Assembly: GCA_020852155.1 (NCBI GenBank)
Contig: JADZBJ010000451.1
Span: forward strand, 1 to 13,164
DNA length: 13,164 nt
Direction of reading: 5' to 3'
Origin: Saprospiraceae bacterium
GTDB lineage: Bacteria > Bacteroidota > Bacteroidia > Chitinophagales > Saprospiraceae
The position numbers and the translations under genes were made by a program. Shown here piece after piece: positions 1-6,200 of the stretch. Numbering within the stretch: the first letter of the stretch is position 1; each line of letters begins with the position of its first letter. The notes below the pieces were generated by a model. That model saw nothing but the letters and a program-made list of their open reading frames with translations. It did no database searches and was not told where the DNA came from.

Positions 1-419
1 AATCCTTCCAGACCGGCCAAGCCCACCATCACCAACAATCGGGGCACTAACGGGCGCGACATCATGCCGCGCCACAAAAACCAGGCAAACGGAATGACAA
101 AAACAAAAAACATCAGCCTTGCCCACAAACGGTGAAAGTACTCCCAGAAATAAATGAACTTGAATTCGCTCAGCGTCATCCCCTGATTGATTTTTTCATA
201 CTGCGGCGTCGCCTTGTACAATTCAAATTCCGCCGCCCACGCCGCTTCACTCAGCGGCGGCATGGCGCCGCGTACCACTTCCCATTTCGTGATACTCAGC
301 CCACTGCCCGTCAGGCGCGTGATGCCGCCCAGGGCAATTTGCATGAAAACCATAAATAATCCGGCCAACAGCCAGATTTTTACCCACCGGGACAAAAACT
401 CCTCTGATGTATAGCGCAT
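1..419 (-). CDS. ctaA: Heme A synthase (CtaA/Cox15 family), N-terminal part
   Basis: This integral membrane protein converts heme O to heme A for aa3-type cytochrome c oxidase. Only the first 139 residues are in the window; the rest lies beyond position 1. After a short cytoplasmic N-terminus, the first membrane segment (about residues 13-32) runs into GGITRLTGSGLSI (31-43), a hallmark of the family. Next come the periplasmic stretch GAMPPLSEAAW (51-61) and NQGMTLSEFKFI (78-89), both typical of the Cox15 type. WEYFHRLWAR (92-101) follows, in which H96 is the expected heme ligand, and then a second membrane segment. The ATG at 417-419 is chosen because it gives the normal family N-terminus and sits about 20 bases after a TAnnTTTG promoter box. 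The gene is divergent from the crotonase gene across a 648-base gap. Family assignment is secure; activity cannot be judged from a fragment. Confidence 0.93.
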   Translation of the reverse strand, partial: MRYTSEEFLSRWVKIWLLAGLFMVFMQIALGGITRLTGSGLSITKWEVVRGAMPPLSEAAWAAEFELYKATPQYEKINQGMTLSEFKFIYFWEYFHRLWARLMFFVFVIPFAWFLWRGMMSRPLVPRLLVMVGLAGLEG

Positions 420-442
420 AAGTTTTTTCAAAAATTTTGACA

Positions 443-450
443 CAAAAGTA
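443..450 (-). promoter_or_regulatory. Bacteroidota -7 promoter box for ctaA
   Basis: Read on the minus strand this is TACTTTTG, a full match to the Bacteroidota -7 consensus TAnnTTTG. It lies 24 bases upstream of the ctaA ATG, which would give a leader of roughly 15-20 bases. I see no well-spaced -33 TTG. The call rests on the -7 box and its position. Confidence 0.5.
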
Positions 451-470
451 GAACGCACATTTCACTTCGC

Positions 471-910
471 TTTTCAACATTCCGTATCCGTTCATAGATT
501 TTATTGATTTTAAATACTCTCTTCCCCTACGGTCATCAGGGGTGTTAGCTTGTGGAAAACCTCATAACTGCGTATTGCGTTTTCGCAATCCACGAAAAAA
601 ACGGGGTTGCCAACACCTCGTCGGGATAAATCGGCATTCGGTATCAGTATTTTGGAGATTTATCCACGGCATTGTTGAAAACAGATACATGGCCCTACCT
701 TAGCTTTTTCATTTGATGAACAGGTGTTAGTAGAGCGGGGAGAAAGTGTGGCTTGTTCACACAAAAACCCTGGTAACCCGCTTTTTTCAAAACCGATGTT
801 GGCGAGTGTTGGGTTTTAATACCCTTGTCAACAGCCTAAGTGGGGAAAGTCAGTTTGTTTAGTTCTTGATAATGAATGAAAAATGAATTAAATAAAATTT
901 TACTGTTTGT
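471..910. other. Candidate replication origin (DnaA-box-like cluster plus AT-rich stretch)
   Basis: This part of the 648-base gap between ctaA and the crotonase gene has no credible coding sequence. Several 9-mers resemble the DnaA box TTWTNCACA. TGTGGAAAA at 551-559 is a full match on the minus strand. TTATCCACG (660-668, plus), TTGTTCACA (753-761, plus), TTTTCAACA (471-479, plus) and TGTTGAAAA (673-681, minus) each differ at one position. TTGTCAACA (825-833) differs at two. GGTGTTAG occurs twice (541-548, 723-730), with AACACC between (612-617). The cluster is followed by a very AT-rich stretch: only 9 of the 50 bases at 861-910 are G or C, which would suit an unwinding element. The flanking genes point away from it. 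yidC downstream and rsmG at 7.4-8.0 kb are often origin neighbours. There is no dnaA gene in view, so this remains a candidate. Confidence 0.4.
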
Positions 911-1067
911 AAATGTTCAAACAAAAAATGTCCTGACTCAAAGGCTTGAAAATCAGCGGCTTGATGAATGAGGTCAATTTCAGGCAGCATCTTGTTTGGC
1001 TGAAACGCACTTTACTAACAGTAACTTCTGAAATACATAAAACAAAAACAGATTTCCACATTAAGAT

Positions 1068-1844
1068 ATGGATGACATTACGCAACAAGGATATGTGCGG
1101 ACAGCAATAACTGCCGAGGGCATTGCCAATATCACATTTTACCATCCGAACCACAACAGCTTGCCGAGTCGCTTGCTTCAGTCACTGGTCGAAGCCTTTG
1201 ATCATGCTGGTCAGCAAGATGCCGTTAAAGTCATTGTTTTGCGCAGCGCCGAACACAAAACATTTTGCGCCGGTGCGAGCTTTGACGAATTGACCTCCAT
1301 AACCGACCTCGAAACGGGCCATCGCTTTTTTGGCGGATTCGGCAGGGTCATCAATGCCATGCGCCGTTGCCCGAAAATCATTGTGGGCCGTATTCACGGA
1401 AAATCCGTGGGCGGTGGAGTAGGTCTGTCAGCAGCAACGGATTTTTGTCTGGCTTCGCAATTTGCTGCTTTTCGCCTCAGCGAACTGGCTGTGGGTTTTG
1501 GGCCGTTTGTCATTGGCCCGGCGGTAGAAAGAAAAGTTGGCGTGGGTACTTTCAGCCAATTATCCCTGACGCCCGCCGATTGGCGTTCGGCGGAGTGGGG
1601 GCAGCAACACGGATTGTATCAGGAGGTTTTCGCGACCGTAGAACAGATGGACGAATACCTGGATCAGTTTTGCCAAAACTTTTGTTCGTATAGTCCGCAG
1701 GCGCTGCTCGAACTCAAACGCGTTTTTTGGCAGGGTACCGATCACTGGGAGACTTTGCTGGACGAACGCGCAGCCATCAGCGGCCGTTTGTCGCTCACAG
1801 CGCACAGCAAAAACGCCATTGCCGCTTTTAAAAACCAGCGTTAA
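1068..1844 (+). CDS. Enoyl-CoA hydratase/isomerase (crotonase) family protein
   Basis: This 258-residue protein is a complete crotonase fold of normal length, a cytoplasmic acyl-CoA enzyme. CAGASFDEL (67-75) forms the first half of the CoA/oxyanion-hole site. GKSVGGGVGLSAATD (111-125) supplies the second. FRLSEL (135-140) carries E139, which aligns with rat hydratase Glu164. The partner acid, Glu144 in rat, is replaced by G119, so ordinary two-glutamate hydration of crotonyl-CoA is doubtful. From memory, the GGGxGL...FRLSE pattern resembles methylglutaconyl-CoA hydratase (leucine degradation) and isomerase-like members, so I leave the substrate open. The ATG at 1068 is used; a second, out-of-frame ATG lies at 1072. 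No Shine-Dalgarno is visible. The nearest promoter-like sequence, TACTGTTTG at 901-909, has one base too many. It is monocistronic by spacing: 204 bases separate it from yidC. Confidence 0.85.
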   Translation: MDDITQQGYVRTAITAEGIANITFYHPNHNSLPSRLLQSLVEAFDHAGQQDAVKVIVLRSAEHKTFCAGASFDELTSITDLETGHRFFGGFGRVINAMRRCPKIIVGRIHGKSVGGGVGLSAATDFCLASQFAAFRLSELAVGFGPFVIGPAVERKVGVGTFSQLSLTPADWRSAEWGQQHGLYQEVFATVEQMDEYLDQFCQNFCSYSPQALLELKRVFWQGTDHWETLLDERAAISGRLSLTAHSKNAIAAFKNQR

Positions 1845-1887
1845 TCGAAGTTTTTCTCAAAAATCAACGAATCGCCATCATTCGGCG

Positions 1888-1895
1888 TACCTTTG
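1888..1895 (+). promoter_or_regulatory. Bacteroidota -7 promoter box, probably for yidC
   Basis: TACCTTTG followed by C matches the Bacteroidota -7 box TAnnTTTG exactly. It lies 43 bases after the crotonase stop and about 150 bases before the yidC ATG, implying a leader of roughly 145 bases. A small inverted repeat, CGAAT (1868-1872) and ATTCG (1880-1884), sits immediately upstream. I see no clear -33 TTG at the usual spacing. Confidence 0.45.
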
Positions 1896-1928
1896 CGCGC
1901 TTTTGATCAGGATTTTCGGTATTTACGT

Positions 1929-1965
1929 GATTTTCAAGGTTGATTTTCTTGATTTTTGAAGAATT
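1929..1965 (+). repeat. Intergenic repeat, copy A
   Basis: This 37-base T-rich sequence in the yidC leader aligns without gaps to 6098-6134, with 30 of 37 positions identical. The shared core is TTGATTTTCyTGATTTTT. It appears to be a degenerate dispersed intergenic element. No function is evident. Confidence 0.5.
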
Positions 1966-2048
1966 CAATACGTTGACACTTTTCGCCGATCGTAAAGCAC
2001 ACACCTATATTATATAGTACACCCCCGAAGAATACAACAACATAACTA

Positions 2049-3935
2049 ATGGAAGAGAAACAGAGTCAGATGAATACCATCATTGGGATGGGTATCATTT
2101 TTTTCCTGCTTTACCTGTGGATGCACTATTCAGCAACACCGCCACAGGCAACAGAACAACCTGCCGCGACGACCACCACAGAAGCGCAGAACGCCACTAA
2201 TAACTCCAATACTGCTGCTGCGCCTGCTCAGGCTGCTGCACCCACTCAGACGCCGGATTCGGTTCAAAATCTGGTGTTGGCGGCTCAATTCGGCCCGTTT
2301 GCTCCGGCAGCCCGCGGTCAGGAAACCACCGAAGTGCTGGAGAATGATCTGGTGCGTATTACATTTTCGAGCAAAGGCGCCCGCATTAAGGAAGTTTTGC
2401 TGAAAAAATTCAACAAAATCAATTCCGATACGGCGGGTAATGACATCGTGACACAGGCTCGCCTGCTGGAAGATGAGAAAAACCGTTTTGAATTTGAATT
2501 GCCTGTCGCCGGCGCAGCCGGAAATAAAGTCCTTTCCAGCGACTTGTATTTTTCAGCAACCAAAAGCGGTAACACCATCCAGTTTAAAGCCGATGCCGGA
2601 CAAGGCCGCTACTTTGAACAATCGTACACGCTATCGCCTGATAATTACACCTTGAATTATGTGGTGGGCGGTAACCTTCAGGGTGTATTGACGCAGAACA
2701 TTCTCCGCTTTAACTGGGTGAACCACCTCGACAAGCTGGAGAAAAACCAGACTTACGAGCGGACCATGTCGTCGGTGTACTACAAAGAGGTGGATGAAAG
2801 CGCCGACTATTGTAATTGCCGCGAAAACGACGTTCAAAGCCTGGGCACAAAGCCTGTGCAGTGGTTTTCTCACTCCAATCAGTTTTTCAATACTTTCCTG
2901 CTGGGGCAAAATTTCACGTTCACTGATTTTACCGGCGAAACATTTGTGTTGACCGATGCGGATGCTGACCTGAAAATTTTGAAAACGACAGCCAGCATTC
3001 CATTGAATAATGGTTCGGCGAGCATGATGCTATACAGCGGCCCGAACGAGTTCAACCGCCTGAAAAGCATGGGTAATGAACTTCAGGACATTATTCCTTT
3101 TGGCGCTTCGTTCTTTGGCGGCATCAATCGCTGGGTGATTCACCCGATTTTTGACGTATTATCACGGTTCATTGGTGCAAAAGGTATCGTCATTCTGTTG
3201 CTGACCTTGCTGGTAAAATTGCTGGTTTATCCGCTGACTTACCGCATGGTACTTAGCCAGGCTAAAATGTCGGCCCTCAAGCCACAGTTGGAAGCCTTGA
3301 AAAAGAAATTGGGCGACGATCAGCAGGCTATCGGCGTTGAAACCATGAAACTGTACAGCGAATTCAAAGTGAATCCGTTGGGTGGGTGCCTTCCGATGCT
3401 TTTCCAGATGCCGATCTGGTTTGCCTTGTATCGTTTCTTCCCGGCGGCCATTGAGTTCCGTCAGGAAAGTTTCCTGTGGGCAACTGACTTGTCGAGCTAT
3501 GATGTCGCGCTGAAACTGCCGTTCATGATGCCTGGTTTTGGCAATCACATCAGCGCCTTTACGCTGATTTGGGTGGCTACGACGCTTTGGTACACCTGGT
3601 ATTCCATGAAACAAATGGACACCAGCACCATGCAAAATGATCAGATGAAGGTGATGAAGTGGATGCAGTATTTCATGCCGCTGATGTTCATGTTCTTCTT
3701 TAACTCGTTTGCTTCGGGCCTGACGCTTTATCTGTGCTTCAGTAACCTGCTGAACATCGGTCAGACAGTGGCCACAAAAGCCTTCCTGATTGATAACGAC
3801 AAAATACGGGAGCAACTCGAAGCCAATCGAAATAAACCGAAGAAGTCTGGCGGTTGGCGGGATAAATTCGAGGAGGCCATGAAAGAACAACAAAGGCTTC
3901 AGGAAGAAGCGAAAAAGAAACAAGCGAAAAAATAA
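2049..3935 (+). CDS. yidC: Membrane protein insertase YidC
   Basis: YidC inserts and folds inner-membrane proteins, alone or with the Sec translocon. The 628 residues show the Gram-negative layout. The N-terminal membrane anchor NTIIGMGIIFFLLYLW is at 9-24. An Ala/Thr/Gln-rich periplasmic linker follows at about 28-70. The P1 beta-sandwich domain spans about 90-350. The conserved Oxa1-type membrane domain begins near 375. There K390, seven residues before PLT of YPLTYRM, takes the place of the E. coli groove Arg366. The stretch VNPLGGCLPMLFQMPIWFAL (441-460) is the family signature, and two more membrane segments follow. The C-terminus is strongly basic (about 596-628), suited to ribosome binding. 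P1 contains an unusual CNC (255-257). The ATG at 2049 lacks a Shine-Dalgarno and is preceded by an A-rich leader. A strong terminator follows the stop, so the gene is probably transcribed alone. Confidence 0.97.
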   Translation: MEEKQSQMNTIIGMGIIFFLLYLWMHYSATPPQATEQPAATTTTEAQNATNNSNTAAAPAQAAAPTQTPDSVQNLVLAAQFGPFAPAARGQETTEVLENDLVRITFSSKGARIKEVLLKKFNKINSDTAGNDIVTQARLLEDEKNRFEFELPVAGAAGNKVLSSDLYFSATKSGNTIQFKADAGQGRYFEQSYTLSPDNYTLNYVVGGNLQGVLTQNILRFNWVNHLDKLEKNQTYERTMSSVYYKEVDESADYCNCRENDVQSLGTKPVQWFSHSNQFFNTFLLGQNFTFTDFTGETFVLTDADADLKILKTTASIPLNNGSASMMLYSGPNEFNRLKSMGNELQDIIPFGASFFGGINRWVIHPIFDVLSRFIGAKGIVILLLTLLVKLLVYPLTYRMVLSQAKMSALKPQLEALKKKLGDDQQAIGVETMKLYSEFKVNPLGGCLPMLFQMPIWFALYRFFPAAIEFRQESFLWATDLSSYDVALKLPFMMPGFGNHISAFTLIWVATTLWYTWYSMKQMDTSTMQNDQMKVMKWMQYFMPLMFMFFFNSFASGLTLYLCFSNLLNIGQTVATKAFLIDNDKIREQLEANRNKPKKSGGWRDKFEEAMKEQQRLQEEAKKKQAKK

Positions 3936-3940
3936 ATACT

Positions 3941-3980
3941 GTTGCCGGGCTGACGTGTGTCAGTCCGGCAACGTCTTTTT
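3941..3980 (+). terminator. Rho-independent terminator of yidC
   Basis: The arms 3941-3954 and 3959-3972 form a 14-bp stem with one G-U pair and the loop GTGT, followed by the T-rich tract GTCTTTTT (3973-3980). It starts 5 bases after the yidC stop codon. Confidence 0.9.
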
Positions 3981-4075
3981 GAGGAAGGTTTACTGGATAA
4001 AAGCCCATCAGGATTGGCTTTATTTGATTGATTTTCAGGGGTTTTTATCAGTTTGGTCGAATAATACAATGCGAG

Positions 4076-4102
4076 TTCAGGTATGAAAGCGTTATGCCTG
4101 AA
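4076..4102 (+). promoter_or_regulatory. Inverted repeat upstream of the histidine kinase
   Basis: TTCAGGTAT (4076-4084) pairs with ATGCCTGAA (4094-4102) around a 9-base loop, with one G-U pair if transcribed. It lies 32 bases before the kinase ATG and is followed by TTTT. It could be an operator or a weak attenuator. The sequence does not decide, and no protein site is recognised. Confidence 0.3.
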
Positions 4103-4134
4103 TTTTAGGTGTTGAGTATTAACCTAACAGCGTT

Positions 4135-5169
4135 ATGAACAGTACGCGTATTTCGTTGCATGTGCTTTTTTGGGCAGTGTATTTGCCGATCAATGCCGTC
4201 CTGGCTTGTGTGTTGCATCGCCAGCCCATACATCAGGTATTTTTTCAGGCCCTGTTTGCCGAAGCGTTTATCCTGCCGGTCAAGTTGCTGCTGGTGTATT
4301 TTTTCTTTTACTACATCGTCCCGCTTTACCTGGATCGTGACAAATTAGCCAAACTCATCGGCTTGTCTTTGCTGACATTTTTGGCAACGGTCATGTTGTA
4401 CAGAATCATGACCGTCTGGATTTATTATCCGTTTATTGCCAAAGCCGCGAGTCCGCCGTTTTGGAGTGTGAATTTATTTTTGCTCAGTACATTTGATATT
4501 TTCATTACGCTGGCTACAGCCGTAACCATCAAAATGATTCGGTTGCATTATCGAAGCGTTGACCACGAACAGGAGTTAAAACGCGAAAAACTGCAAAGCG
4601 AACTCAGTTTTCTACGCGCTCAAACCAATCCGCATTTTTTATTCAATACCTTGAATAACCTGTACGGACTGGCCCGAAAAAAAGCCCCCGAAACCCCCGA
4701 TGCCATCCTGAAATTATCAAAAATCATGCGTTTCGTCATTTATGAGTGCCTGAAACCCATGATACCCATAGCAGAAGAAACCAGGGTTATTCAGGATTAT
4801 ATCGAACTGGAAAAACTGCGATACAACAATCGGTTGGTGGTGGATTATCAGGAAGATGTGGACGATGGCAATACGATGATTGCGCCTTTGTTGCTGCTGC
4901 CTTTTGTGGAAAACAGTTTTAAACACGGCGCCAGCGGAACAACTGGAAATGTGGAAATCCGTATCCGTATTTTTCTCCGTGAGGCCGACCTTCGTTTTTC
5001 CGTTCAAAATACTTTCGACAGCGAACGCGAGAAAAATAACCCCGAAGGCATTGGATTGAAAAATGTTCAGCGACAACTCGAACTACTATACCCAAAACAA
5101 CATCAACTCGACATTAGCCAGATAAACAATACCTTTTCGGTACAGTTGAATATTTCGCTGACCGTTTAA
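4135..5169 (+). CDS. Sensor histidine kinase, LytS/YehU type (His_kinase family)
   Basis: This 344-residue inner-membrane histidine kinase would normally phosphorylate a LytTR-type response regulator. The N-terminal half has four hydrophobic segments (about 7-27, 38-62, 73-97 and 112-134) and no recognisable extracellular sensor domain. A short helical linker (about 140-158) leads to the phosphoacceptor motif QTNPHFLFNTLNNL (163-176), with H167 the expected phosphorylated residue. The ATP-binding part has PFVENSFKHG (256-265) as N-box and EGIGLKNVQRQL (304-315) as G-box, so the kinase looks intact. No response regulator lies next to it, which is unusual because these kinases are mostly encoded beside one. 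folD starts 29 bases downstream with no terminator between, so the two may be co-transcribed. The start has no Shine-Dalgarno. The signal sensed is unknown. Confidence 0.92.
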   Translation: MNSTRISLHVLFWAVYLPINAVLACVLHRQPIHQVFFQALFAEAFILPVKLLLVYFFFYYIVPLYLDRDKLAKLIGLSLLTFLATVMLYRIMTVWIYYPFIAKAASPPFWSVNLFLLSTFDIFITLATAVTIKMIRLHYRSVDHEQELKREKLQSELSFLRAQTNPHFLFNTLNNLYGLARKKAPETPDAILKLSKIMRFVIYECLKPMIPIAEETRVIQDYIELEKLRYNNRLVVDYQEDVDDGNTMIAPLLLLPFVENSFKHGASGTTGNVEIRIRIFLREADLRFSVQNTFDSEREKNNPEGIGLKNVQRQLELLYPKQHQLDISQINNTFSVQLNISLTV

Positions 5170-5198
5170 TTTTACCTTCATTTCAATATTTTACAACA

Positions 5199-6086
5199 AT
5201 GACCCTGCTTGACGGCAAACTTTTATCCGAAAATATCAAATCCGAAATGGCGGCCGAAGTCGTTCAGATACTGGCGCGCGGTGGCAAAACGCCACACCTG
5301 GCCGCCGTGCTTGTCGGCGAAAACGCAGCCAGCCAGGTTTATGTGAGTAGTAAAATTCGCTCGTGCGAACAAGTGGGTTTTAAAAGTTCACTCATCCGAC
5401 GACCCGCCGAAACCAGCGAGGCAGAACTGTTAGACATCGTCAGACAATTAAACGAAGACCCGGATGTTGACGGGTTTATCGTTCAACTGCCCTTGCCCAA
5501 ACACATCAACGAAGAGAACATCGTATTGGCCATCGATCCGAAAAAGGACGTGGACGGATTTCATCCGGTGAACTTTGGCCGAATGGCGCAGGGCTTGTCC
5601 GCTTTTTTGCCGGCCACGCCAATGGGCATTGTTGAAATTTTGCGCCGCTACAATATACCGACCGCCGGCAAGCATTGCGTCGTGGTTGGTCGCTCCAATA
5701 TCGTGGGTACGCCCATCAGCATCTTGCTGTCGCGCAAGGGTTATCCCGGTGATTGCACGGTTACCCTGACCCACTCGCGCACGGCGGATTTACCCGCTGA
5801 AGTCAGGCGCGCCGACATCATCGTTGCCGCGATTGGCATTCCGAATTTTATCAAGGCCGATTGGGTAAAACCCGGCGCTGTGGTCATTGACGTAGGCATC
5901 AATCGCATTGATGATCCTTCCAAAAAATCAGGCTCGCGTATCGTAGGCGATGTTGATTTTGATGCCGTTGCGCCCTTGTGCAGCTACATCACGCCTGTGC
6001 CGGGCGGCGTCGGTCTGATGACTGTTACGGCGCTGTTGATGAATACGCTCAAGGCTTGTAAAGGAGAAGTTTACACCAGGATTTAG
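5199..6086 (+). CDS. folD: Bifunctional 5,10-methylenetetrahydrofolate dehydrogenase/cyclohydrolase
   Basis: FolD interconverts 5,10-methylene-, 5,10-methenyl- and 10-formyl-tetrahydrofolate in the cytoplasm, supplying one-carbon units for purines and formyl-methionine. The 295 residues are the usual length. YVSSK (48-52) carries the catalytic Tyr48 and Lys52. DGFIVQLPLPKHI (91-103) and KDVDGFHPVN (116-125) are the family signatures, with D119 at the conserved active-site Asp. VVVGRSNIVGTP (161-172) forms the NADP-binding turn. ITPVPGGVGLMTVT (264-277) closes the active site; the usual Pro after VG is Leu273 here. It follows the kinase gene by 29 bases. TACCTTCA at 5173-5180 is a two-mismatch match to the -7 box and may be its own weak promoter. 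Repeat copy B lies just after the stop. Confidence 0.97.
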   Translation: MTLLDGKLLSENIKSEMAAEVVQILARGGKTPHLAAVLVGENAASQVYVSSKIRSCEQVGFKSSLIRRPAETSEAELLDIVRQLNEDPDVDGFIVQLPLPKHINEENIVLAIDPKKDVDGFHPVNFGRMAQGLSAFLPATPMGIVEILRRYNIPTAGKHCVVVGRSNIVGTPISILLSRKGYPGDCTVTLTHSRTADLPAEVRRADIIVAAIGIPNFIKADWVKPGAVVIDVGINRIDDPSKKSGSRIVGDVDFDAVAPLCSYITPVPGGVGLMTVTALLMNTLKACKGEVYTRI

Positions 6087-6097
6087 GTGATTTTGAA

Positions 6098-6134
6098 GAT
6101 TTCCAGGATTGATTTTCCTGATTTTTAAGGATTT
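6098..6134 (+). repeat. Intergenic repeat, copy B
   Basis: This is the second copy of the 37-base T-rich sequence, matching 1929-1965 at 30 of 37 positions. It lies 11 bases after the folD stop and contains the short inverted pair AGGA/TCCT. Both copies are in the same orientation as the surrounding genes. Confidence 0.5.
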
Positions 6135-6165
6135 ACGGACGCGAGTCGTTCAAAACCACTTTGGG

Positions 6166-6195
6166 TTGACTATATCCGGTGAACCGATAACTTTT
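6166..6195 (+). promoter_or_regulatory. Probable promoter of the MOSC-VanZ pair
   Basis: TTG (6166-6168) is separated by exactly 19 bases from TAACTTTT (6188-6195), which matches the Bacteroidota pattern TTG-N19-TAnnTTTG except for the last base. The ATG at 6201 follows by only 5 bases, so the transcript would have almost no leader. Confidence 0.4.
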
Positions 6196-6200
6196 TGCCC

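Noticed and set aside
247..495. An 82-codon minus-strand open frame overlapping ctaA
   Set aside because: It is a different frame of the ctaA coding region, whose own frame gives unmistakable heme A synthase motifs.
900..1154. An 84-codon minus-strand open frame overlapping the crotonase start and the AT-rich stretch
   Set aside because: No recognisable family, it overlaps a solid gene in antisense, and its composition follows AT-rich intergenic DNA.
1973..2016. TTGACA (1973-1978) and a TATA-rich stretch (about 2005-2016) as a sigma-70 promoter for yidC
   Set aside because: The spacing is about 27 bases, far from 17, and the rest of the window fits Bacteroidota promoter rules. TACCTTTG at 1888-1895 is a better candidate.
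3162..3923. A 253-codon open frame antisense to the yidC membrane domain
   Set aside because: It is fully inside a strongly supported yidC. Its product is rich in His, Gln and Arg without any recognisable domain, as expected from the reverse of a membrane-protein gene.
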